Of a DNA stretch of 7,689 bases, positions 1 through 6,310 are shown one piece after another (positions within the stretch are counted from its first letter, which is position 1; every line of letters starts with the position of its first letter). Under the pieces are notes generated by a model. That model worked only from the letters and a program-made list of their open reading frames with translations. It was not told where the DNA came from and did not search any database. The DNA comes from UBA4615 sp046046245. GTDB taxonomy: Bacteria; Pseudomonadota; Gammaproteobacteria; Burkholderiales; Burkholderiaceae_E. The position numbers were made by a program, and so were the translations under genes. The stretch is from the NCBI GenBank assembly GCA_046046245.1, contig JBJOKE010000015.1, positions 1 through 7,689 of the forward strand. Reading direction: 5' to 3'.

Positions 1-36
1 TCGTACAGGGCCCCACCGACTCCATCCACTTCATCT

Positions 37-234
37 ACACCCGATCGGCAACGCGACACGGCGGCGCGATCAGGGCAATCCTCGTTTCGACTACGTGGGC
101 GTCCTCGCGACGGTCCCCGACCATCAGACCGAGGCAGGCCCGCGACGAACCGTTGACATGCGGTACCCAGCCCGCGGATATCAGACTGATCCACCGTCGC
201 TTCAAGCTGCCGCGTCGCGTTGCCCATCGGGTGT
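37..234. repeat. 198-bp segment bounded by 29-bp imperfect inverted repeats
   Basis: The left arm (37-65) and the reverse complement of the right arm (206-234) match at 26 of 29 positions. Both read ACACCCGAT, one mismatch, GGCAACGCGAC, one mismatch, CGGC, one mismatch, GC. The arms are separated by 140 bp, and identity stops abruptly outside 37 and 234. This is the form expected of terminal inverted repeats of a non-autonomous element (MITE-like) or of an insertion-sequence remnant. No transposase frame lies between the arms, and no clear target-site duplication is visible in the bases flanking the outer ends. A large imperfect cruciform or an inverted duplication would look the same. The repeat is directly visible; its nature is inference. 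Confidence 0.6.
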
Positions 235-253
235 CCCGCCGCTCTCTCTTCTC

Positions 254-272
254 CACGCTCCTCTCCAGCGTG
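254..272 (-). terminator. Weak hairpin downstream of the Bug receptor gene
   Basis: CACGCT (254-259) and AGCGTG (267-272) form a perfect 6-bp stem with a 7-base loop, 37 bases past the stop codon of the Bug receptor gene that ends at 310. It could end the minus-strand operon transcript. There is no run of T after the stem on either strand, so it is not a canonical intrinsic terminator and may act only as a 3' stabilising hairpin, or not at all. Confidence 0.25.
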
Positions 273-309
273 CCAACCGGCTCGCGCCTGTTGACACGGA
301 GGGGCCATA

Positions 310-1323
310 TCAGTCGACCTTCGCGCCCGAGAACTTCACCACTTCGCCCCACTTGACGATCTCCTCGCGCATGTAGCGCGTGAAGTCGGCGCCGCTGCCG
401 CCGAGCGGCGTGTAGCCCATCGACACCAGGCGATCGCGGATCGCGGGCGTGGCGAGCGAGGCGTTCATCGCCGCGTTGATCCGCGCCACGATCTCCGGCG
501 GCGTGCCCTTCGGCGCCAGCAGCCCCATCCAGGTCGCCGACTCGAGCCGCGGGTAGCCGAGCTCCCGGGTCGTCGGCACGTCGGGCAGCGCGGCCGAGCG
601 TCGGTCGGCCATCACCGCGAGGGCGCGGATCCGGCCGTCGCGGACGAAGGGCACGGCGGCGGTCACGCCGGGGAAGCACAGCTGCAGCTGGTTGCTCATC
701 AGGTCGGTGAGCGCGGGCGCGGGCGCGGTGTAGGGCACGTGGACCATGAACACGCCCTCGGTCTTCTTGTAGAGCTCGCCCGACAGGTGCCACGAACTGC
801 CGCTGCCGGTCGATCCGAAGTTCAGCCGTCCCGGATTCGCCTTCGCATAGGCCGTCAGCGCCTTCATCGAGTCGATCGGCAGCGAGGGGTTCACCAGCAC
901 GATGTTCGGGATCGAGCCGATCAGCACGATCGGCTCGAAGTCGCGCTCGGGATGGAAGGGCTTCGCGTCGTACATCGTCACCGCCGAGACCAGCGTGCCG
1001 GTCCAGCCGAACAGCAGCACGTGCCCGTCGGGCGTCGCCTTCGCGACCGACTGCGCACCGATGTTGCCGTTGGCACCCGGCCGGTTCTCGACGACGAAGC
1101 TCTGGTCGAAGGCCTTCGCGAGCTCCTCGGCGACCAGCCGCGCGAGCGGGTCGGAGCTGCCGCCCGGCCCGGCGGGCACGACGATGCGGACGCTGCGCGA
1201 CGGCCATTTCGGCTGCGCGAGGACCGCGGGCGCGGCGGCGGCGGCGCCCGCGGCGAGCAGCGTGCGGGCACCGCGGCGCAGCAGCGTGCGGCGGGTGTCG
1301 CGCACGGGTCGGATCGGGTTCAT
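310..1323 (-). CDS. Bug/TctC-family periplasmic solute receptor (intact)
   Basis: A 337-residue protein of the Bug (Bordetella uptake gene) receptor family, periplasmic binding proteins for carboxylates and other small ligands. The start at 1321-1323 is supported by AGGAG (1332-1336) 8 bases upstream. The N-terminus has consecutive arginines (TRRTLLRR, residues 10-17), then a hydrophobic Ala/Leu stretch ending VLA before Gln37. This is a signal peptide, possibly Tat-type because of the RR pair, though that is weak. Family landmarks follow: WPSRSVRIVVP (40-50), VVENRPGANGN (77-87), ATPDG (96-100), HVPY (195-198), LPDVPT (246-251) and GTPP (273-276). The length is normal for the family. It is the last gene of the minus-strand operon, 79 bp after the composite remnant, and has its own ribosome binding site. 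The ligand is unknown; the operon suggests a carboxylate processed as its CoA ester. Confidence 0.93.
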   Translation of the reverse strand: MNPIRPVRDTRRTLLRRGARTLLAAGAAAAAPAVLAQPKWPSRSVRIVVPAGPGGSSDPLARLVAEELAKAFDQSFVVENRPGANGNIGAQSVAKATPDGHVLLFGWTGTLVSAVTMYDAKPFHPERDFEPIVLIGSIPNIVLVNPSLPIDSMKALTAYAKANPGRLNFGSTGSGSSWHLSGELYKKTEGVFMVHVPYTAPAPALTDLMSNQLQLCFPGVTAAVPFVRDGRIRALAVMADRRSAALPDVPTTRELGYPRLESATWMGLLAPKGTPPEIVARINAAMNASLATPAIRDRLVSMGYTPLGGSGADFTRYMREEIVKWGEVVKFSGAKVD

Positions 1324-1402
1324 GACGGCGTCTCCTGGGGCATCGCGTCGGTGCGGAGCGAGCGCTCGACGAAGGGGGGGCCTGCGCGGCGGCGCGCCGC
1401 GA

Positions 1403-1651
1403 TCACTCGGGCTGGATGCCGGCGCGCCGGATCTTGCTCGTCGTGCCGAGCCCGCGCTGCATCGCCTCGGTGATCGCGCGGGTGACGATGTCGGTGCCGC
1501 TGCCGACCGCGAACGGCACGACGAGCCGGATCGGCTTCGCCGGATACGGCTGCGCGAGCGCGCCACCGGTGCACAGCGCGTCGGCGCCGCTGCCCCGGGC
1601 CTTGTCGAACTTGCGCCGGCTGTCGCCCGGCACGAAGAGCATCGAGCGCAT
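1403..1651 (-). pseudogene. Composite remnant: CitE/HpcH lyase start fused to pieces of a Bug receptor
   Basis: An 82-codon frame made of three parts. Residues 1-26 (MRSMLFVPGDSRRKFDKARG..DAL) are the typical first strand and helix of CitE/HpcH-type CoA-ester lyases, enzymes that cleave malyl-, citramalyl- or beta-methylmalyl-CoA-like thioesters and normally have about 280-300 residues. From about residue 27 the frame becomes the end of a Bug signal peptide and its first strand (GGALAQPYPAKPIRLVVPF..TDIVTRAITEAM). From about residue 72 it jumps to what looks like a Bug C-terminus (SKIRRAGIQPE, then stop). The lyase active-site barrel and most of the receptor are absent, so neither function can remain. 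The ATG overlaps the preceding MaoC stop (TGATG), the arrangement expected of a once coupled lyase gene. The family assignments rest on recognised motifs; the deletion history is inference. A misassembly could also produce this. Confidence 0.8.
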
Positions 1652-1938
1652 CAGTCGGTCGTCGGCCGGCGCTTCATCAGGCCCGTGCGACGGCACGAGG
1701 CCACGACCTCGTCGCGCTGGTTCAGCGCCACGTGCTCGAACGCCACCAGCCCCGCGTCGGGCCTCGACCGGCTGGACCGCACCGAGACCACCTTCGTGCG
1801 AGAGCGCCGCGTGTCGCCGTGGAAGACCGGCTTCGGGAACTTCACGTCGGTCATGCCCAGGTTGGCGACCGTGGTGCCGAGCGTGGTGTCGTCCACCGTC
1901 ATGCCGGTCATGAACTGCTCGAACCACAGCCCGGCCAT
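1651..1938 (-). pseudogene. MaoC-type (R)-hydratase with in-frame internal deletion
   Basis: A 95-codon frame, against about 150 residues for the family. Residues 1-16 (MAGLWFEQFMTGMTVD) match the start of MaoC-like hydratases found in CoA-catabolism operons. Residue 17 onward (DTTLGTTVANLGMTDVKFP, then FEHVALNQRDEVVASC) matches the second half of the hot-dog fold. Roughly 55-60 residues that should lie between them are missing, including the hydratase active-site segment with its conserved Asn/His/Asp cluster. The protein should therefore be inactive in adding water to an enoyl-CoA. The frame is preserved across the junction (near 1888-1893). The start is certain: AGGAG at 1946-1950 lies 7 bases upstream. 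It sits 34 bp after the dehydrogenase gene, and its TGA overlaps the next ATG. A short functional hot-dog protein is conceivable but unlikely. Confidence 0.78.
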
Positions 1939-1945
1939 CGCGGGT

Positions 1946-1950
1946 CTCCT
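1946..1950 (-). promoter_or_regulatory. Strong ribosome binding site of the truncated MaoC gene
   Basis: AGGAG on the minus strand lies 7 bases before the ATG at 1936-1938. Its survival shows that translation initiation of the damaged gene is intact even though the coding part is not. Confidence 0.75.
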
Positions 1951-1972
1951 CCCTGGATCGGTGTGCGACGCG

Positions 1973-3135
1973 TCAGTACGACTTCGGCAGCCCGAGCACG
2001 CGCTCGGCGATGAAGCACAGCGCCATCTGCGGGCTCACCGGCGCGATGCGCGGCACCATCACCTCGCGCAGGTAGCGCTCGACGTGGAACTCCTTCGCGT
2101 AGCCGTAGCCGCCGTGGGTCATCACCGCGGTCTCGCAGGCGTGGAAGCCGGCCTCGCCGGCGAGGTACTTCGCCGCGTTCGCCTCGGCGCCGCAGGGCAG
2201 GCCCTCGTCGTAGAGCCATGCGGCCTTCATCGTCAGCAGCCGCGCCGCCTCGAGCTCCACCCAGCACTTCGCGAGCGGATGCTGGATCGACTGGTTCTGG
2301 CCGATCGGCCGCCCGAAGACGATGCGCTCGTTCGCATAGCGCGTGGCGCGCTCGATCGCGACCAGCCCGAGGCCCACGGCCTCGGCGGCGATCAGCACGC
2401 GCTCCGGGTTCATCCCGTGCAGGATGCATTCGAAGCCCTTGCCCTCGTCGCCGATCCGGTCCTCGACCGGGACCTCGAAGTCCTCGATGAAGAGCTCGTT
2501 GGAGTCGACCGCCTTGCGGCCCATCTTCTCGATCTCGCGCACGCGGATCCGGCTGCGGTCGAACTTCGTGTAGAAGAGGCTCAGCCCCTCGGTGGGCTTG
2601 CGGACCTCCTCGATCGGCGTGGTCCGCGCGAGCAGCAGGATGTGGTCGGCGACCTGGGCGGTGGAGATCCAGACCTTCTGGCCGTTGACCACGTAGCGGT
2701 CGCCGCGGCGCACCGCGCGCGTCTTGAGCTTCGTCGTGTTCAGGCCCGCGTCGGGCTCGGTCACGCCGAAGCAGGCCTTGACCTGGCCGGCCGCCATCGG
2801 CGGCAGCATCCGGCGCTTCTGCGCCTCCGTGCCGAACACCGCGACCGGGTTGAGGCCGAAGATGTTGATGTGCACGGCCGACGCGCCTGACATGCCGGCG
2901 CCCGACTGCGCGATCGCCTGCGCCATCACGGTGGCCTCGGTCACGCCGAGGCCGGAGCCGCCGTAGGCCTCCGGGATGCAGATGCCGAGCCAGCCGTCCT
3001 TCGCGAGCGCCTGCTGGAAGTCGTGCGGGAAGCCGCCCTCGCGGTCGCGCTGCAGCCAGTAGTCGTCGCCGAAGTCGGCGCAGATCCGCTGGATGGCCTC
3101 GCGGATGCGTTCCTGTTCGGGGCTGAGGGCGAAGT

Positions 3136-3139
<4 letters not shown>
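1973..3139 (-). CDS. Acyl-CoA dehydrogenase (FAD flavoenzyme)
   Basis: A 388-residue acyl-CoA dehydrogenase, expected to introduce a trans alpha,beta double bond into a CoA thioester and pass electrons to ETF in the cytoplasm. An N-terminal helical domain (1-120) is followed by the flavin/substrate motif FGVTEPDAG (124-132), the beta-domain segment NGQKVWIST (152-160) and the C-terminal helical domain with ERIVFGRPIGQNQSIQHPLA (271-290) and HGGYGYAKEFHVERYLRE (342-359). Where most family members carry the YEGT motif with the catalytic glutamate, this one reads RIAPVSPQM (364-372), so that Glu is absent. Glu246 in GMNPER aligns with the catalytic Glu of isovaleryl-CoA dehydrogenase (LDLER) and may replace it. 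The ATG at 3137-3139 overlaps the upstream TGA by 4 bases (ATGA) and lacks its own clear Shine-Dalgarno site, so translation is probably coupled. The substrate is unknown; a branched or dicarboxylic acyl-CoA is plausible from the operon. Confidence 0.93.
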
Positions 3140-4359
<1,220 letters not shown>

Positions 4360-4369
4360 TCGCAGGGTC

Positions 4370-4376
4370 TCCTCCT
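4370..4376 (-). promoter_or_regulatory. Ribosome binding site deciding the GTG start of the CoA-transferase
   Basis: AGGAGGA on the minus strand ends 10 bases before the GTG at 4357-4359. No in-frame ATG lies at a suitable distance, so GTG is the likely initiator. Confidence 0.7.
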
Positions 4377-4414
4377 GATGGAGCGCCGGTCCCGCGGACC
4401 GGCGCGATGGGCCG

Positions 4415-4443
4415 AGTATTCACTCACAGGAACAGCTTGTCCA
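4415..4443 (-). promoter_or_regulatory. Candidate sigma-70 promoter of the catabolic operon
   Basis: On the minus strand TGGACA (4438-4443, 5 of 6 to the -35 consensus) is followed after 17 bases by AATACT (4415-4420, 4 of 6 to the -10 consensus). This would start transcription near 4408, giving a leader of about 50 nt before the CoA-transferase GTG. The elements lie in the locally AT-richer part of the gap between the operon and the divergent regulator, where a promoter is required. Confidence 0.5.
4429..4442. promoter_or_regulatory. Candidate IclR operator (imperfect palindrome over the -35 region)
   Basis: GGAACAGCTTGTCC pairs at 5 of 7 symmetric positions (GGA...TCC ends, AGCT centre) and covers most of the candidate -35 box of the operon. 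IclR-family operators often have GGAA/TTCC-like half-sites, so binding here would fit repression of the operon. A second dyad, ATAC-C-GTAT at 4459-4467, and a third, GAGT-ATTC-ACTC at 4414-4425 over the -10 box, are alternative sites. Assignment is by position and symmetry only. Confidence 0.3.
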
Positions 4444-4465
4444 CATGGGGGAACACGAATACCGT
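4437..4465 (+). promoter_or_regulatory. Weak candidate promoter of the IclR gene
   Basis: TTGTCC (4437-4442) and TACCGT (4460-4465) are separated by 17 bases. Matches to consensus are modest (4 and 3 of 6). If used, transcription would begin near 4472, about 20 nt before the ATG at 4494, which would favour that start over the upstream alternatives. Its -35 box overlaps that of the oppositely directed operon promoter almost completely. Confidence 0.25.
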
Positions 4466-4493
4466 ATCGACCACCGCGTCTTCCGGAACGCCG

Positions 4494-5231
4494 ATGCCCG
4501 TCAAGCAGGCCGCCCAGGTCCTCGACCTCCTCGAGCTGTTCGCTCGGCTCGGCCGCCCGGCCGCGCTCGCCGAGATCGCGCAGCAGTTCGGGTGGCCGCG
4601 CTCGAGCACCTTCAAGCTGCTGGGCACGCTGGTGGAGAAGGGTTTCCTCTACGAGCCGCGTGCGCGCGGCGGCTACTACCCGACGCCGCGCTGGCTCGAA
4701 CTCGCGCAGGCCGTCTCCGGCGCGCAGCCCATCCCGCCTGCGCTGGGGGCGGTGCTGACCGAGGTCGCGCACCGCACCGGCGAGACCGCGGTGATCGCGG
4801 CGCCGGCCGGCACGCACGCGGTCTTCCTGCAGGTGATCGAGTCGCCGCGGGCCGTGCGCTATGCGGCCGTCGTCGGCAAGCGCGTGCCGATCCAGGCGAC
4901 CGCGACCGGCCGGGCGCTGCTGTCGCTGCACGCGCCGGCCGAGCGCGCGGCGCTGCTCGCCCGAGTGGCCTGGGAGCGGTACACCGGCACGACGCTGATG
5001 TCGTCCGATGCGGTCGAGGCCGACATCGCCGCGTCGCTCGCGCGCGGCTGGTTCGAGAGCACCGGCGGATTCACCGCCGACCTCGGCGGCGTCGCGGTGC
5101 CGCTGCGGCTCGATGGCGGCCGCTACGCGGTGCTGGTCGCCGGTCCGGTCGGGCGCGTCGCGACCCGCCATCCGGAACTCGCCGCCGTGGTCCGCGACGC
5201 GCTGTCCGAGCACGTCGCGACATCGGCCTGA
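4494..5231 (+). CDS. IclR-family transcriptional regulator
   Basis: A 245-residue IclR-type regulator. The winged helix-turn-helix occupies about residues 1-75: QAAQVLDLLELFARLGRPA (helix 1), LAEIAQQFGWPRSSTFKLL (helix-turn-helix), then LVEKGFLYEPRARGGYYPT (wing). The C-terminal effector domain (about 85-245) shows ETAVIAAPAG (97-106), VVGKRVPIQATATGRALLS (126-144, the family's AT.GkalLA signature) and the late GGFTADLGGVAVPL (191-204) that shapes the ligand pocket. I chose ATG 4494 because the domain begins right after it and a weak GGA lies 7 bases upstream. In-frame alternatives are TTG 4437 and ATG 4407, which would add 19 or 29 residues of unstructured-looking sequence. The gene is divergent from the CoA-transferase operon, so it most likely controls that operon and itself in response to the pathway acid or its CoA ester. 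Confidence 0.92.
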   Translation: MPVKQAAQVLDLLELFARLGRPAALAEIAQQFGWPRSSTFKLLGTLVEKGFLYEPRARGGYYPTPRWLELAQAVSGAQPIPPALGAVLTEVAHRTGETAVIAAPAGTHAVFLQVIESPRAVRYAAVVGKRVPIQATATGRALLSLHAPAERAALLARVAWERYTGTTLMSSDAVEADIAASLARGWFESTGGFTADLGGVAVPLRLDGGRYAVLVAGPVGRVATRHPELAAVVRDALSEHVATSA

Positions 5232-5252
5232 GGGCACGCGCCCGCGGCCTCA
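5229..5252. terminator. Bidirectional hairpin joining two convergent stop codons
   Basis: TGAGG (5229-5233) and CCTCA (5248-5252) pair perfectly, with an inner CGC/GCG pairing (5237-5239 with 5244-5246) around a GCCC loop. The outer arms begin with the TGA of the IclR gene and, on the other strand, the TGA of the Bug receptor gene. A symmetric hairpin in the 18-bp gap between convergent genes fits a shared terminator, but no T-run follows on either strand, so it would not be a canonical intrinsic terminator. Confidence 0.4.
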
Positions 5253-6263
5253 GTTCGACCCGAGTCCCAGCCGCTTCGCCAGCGCCGCCATCCGCTCGGA
5301 CTCGGCGCGGACCGCCTGCTCGAGTGCCGCGGGCGGCGTGCGGGCCGGGCTCGCGCCGAGCGCGACGAGGCGCTCCGCGATCGCCGGGTCCTGGAGCGTC
5401 GCCGCGGTCGCCGAACGCAGCCGCTCGACCACCGCCGGCGGCGTGCCGGCCGGCGCGAGCAGGGCCGCCCAGATCTCCGAGCGCAGCCCGGGCACGCCGG
5501 CCTCGGCGGCCGTCGGCACCTCGGGGAGCACCGCCGATCGCGCGGCCGAGGCGGTCGCCAGCAGCCGGACGCGACCGGCCTTCAGCTGGGTCGCGGCGGT
5601 CGCCGCCGACACGATCGCGACGTCGACCTCGCCGCCCAGCAGCCCCGCGAGCGCCTGCTGCTCGCCCTTGTACGGCACGTGCAGCAGCTGCACGCGGGCC
5701 GCGTCCTCGAGCGTCGCGCCCACCAGGTGCGCGCCGCTGCCCGGCCCGTTCGAGCCGTAGGCCACGCGGCCGGGCCGCGCGCGCGCGGCGGCCACCAGGT
5801 CGGCGAGCGTGGCCGACGGATCGTCGGCGCGCACCGCGAGGAAGACGTCCACCGCGTAGAGCGCGGCCACCGGCAGCAGCTCGCGGGCCGGGTCGTAGCC
5901 GAGCGCCGGCTGGGTGTGCGGCAGCAGCGTGAACGACGCGTTCGCGCACGAGCACAGCAGGTAGCCGTCGGGTGCGCCCTTCGCGACCGCCGCCGCGCCG
6001 ACCGCGCCGGCGGCGCCCGGCCGGTTCTCCACCACCACCGGCTGGCCGAGCCGGCGCCCGATCTCGGCGCCGAGCAGGCGCGTGATGGTGTCGAGCACGC
6101 CGCCGGCGGCGAGCGGCACGACGACACGTACCGGACGCGTCGGCCACTCCGCCTGGGCGCCGGCGGCGGCGGGCGCCAGCAGCGCGCCGACCAGCGCGGC
6201 GAAGGCGAGCAGTCCGGGAATCGCGCGGCGCGCACGGGGCGCGGCGGTCGGGCGGGCGATCAT
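5250..6263 (-). CDS. Bug/TctC-family periplasmic solute receptor (second copy)
   Basis: A 337-residue Bug-family receptor. AAGGAG at 6270-6275 lies 6 bases before the ATG at 6261-6263. A signal peptide is clear: basic start (RPTAAPRARR), hydrophobic IPGLLAFAALVGALLAP (15-31), then AAAGAQA before Glu39. Landmarks are WPTRPVRVVVP (40-50), VVENRPGAAG (77-86), GAPDG (96-100), HVPYKGEQQAL (195-205), LPEVPT (246-251) and GTPP (273-276). These fall at the same residue numbers as in the receptor at 310-1323, so the two align essentially without gaps, although they differ at many residues and probably bind different ligands. Two cysteines (LCSC, 103-106) lie in the ligand-loop region. The gene is convergent with the IclR gene and divergent from the hydrolase gene (47-bp gap, CG-rich, no recognisable promoter, one perfect CGGCGCCG palindrome at 6282-6289). 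No TctA/TctB membrane genes lie nearby, as is common for orphan Bug receptors. Confidence 0.93.
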   Translation of the reverse strand: MIARPTAAPRARRAIPGLLAFAALVGALLAPAAAGAQAEWPTRPVRVVVPLAAGGVLDTITRLLGAEIGRRLGQPVVVENRPGAAGAVGAAAVAKGAPDGYLLCSCANASFTLLPHTQPALGYDPARELLPVAALYAVDVFLAVRADDPSATLADLVAAARARPGRVAYGSNGPGSGAHLVGATLEDAARVQLLHVPYKGEQQALAGLLGGEVDVAIVSAATAATQLKAGRVRLLATASAARSAVLPEVPTAAEAGVPGLRSEIWAALLAPAGTPPAVVERLRSATAATLQDPAIAERLVALGASPARTPPAALEQAVRAESERMAALAKRLGLGSN

Positions 6264-6310
6264 CGGGGTCTCCTTCCGGATCGGCGCCGTGAGCCGCCGG
6301 TCCGGCGAGC

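Larger units (their letters stand above)
1..309. other. Left flank without a convincing gene
   Basis: No recognisable protein is encoded here. Base composition is about 66% GC by hand count, lower than the neighbouring genes. Several frames are open by chance. One minus-strand frame begins at an ATG at 225-227 and stays open to the left edge (about 75 codons, beginning MGNATRQLEATVDQSD), but its third codon positions are not GC-rich as in the real genes, it has no clear ribosome binding site, and I recognise no domain. A plus-strand frame is also open from base 3 to past 300 without a recognisable product. The stretch contains the inverted repeat described separately, a small hairpin near 254-272, and an 11-bp palindrome at 180-190 (ATCAG-A-CTGAT). 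It may be intergenic DNA or the remains of a small mobile element. Confidence 0.6.

Noticed and set aside
176..193. Resemblance of the minus-strand GGTGGATCAGT to internal end repeats of IS21-type elements
   Set aside because: This is a single short match from memory, with no second repeat unit and no istA/istB fragment. It is too weak to call.
37..234. Integron attC site
   Set aside because: The arms lack the RYYYAAC and GTTRRRY core sites in the required positions, and there is no integrase or cassette array.
1374..1380. G7 homopolymer in the leader before the Bug gene, as a possible phase-variation tract
   Set aside because: It is only seven bases, in a GC-rich genome, not within a coding frame or between promoter boxes that I can identify.
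1391..1428. Two GGCGCGCC sites 30 bp apart as possible recombination repeats
   Set aside because: Eight-base GC palindromes are common in DNA of this composition, and the sites do not coincide with the deletion junctions.
902..2890. Very long plus-strand open frame opposite the operon
   Set aside because: It has no domain signal and low-complexity Arg/Ala composition, and it lies antisense to several recognised genes. This is the usual GC-rich shadow.
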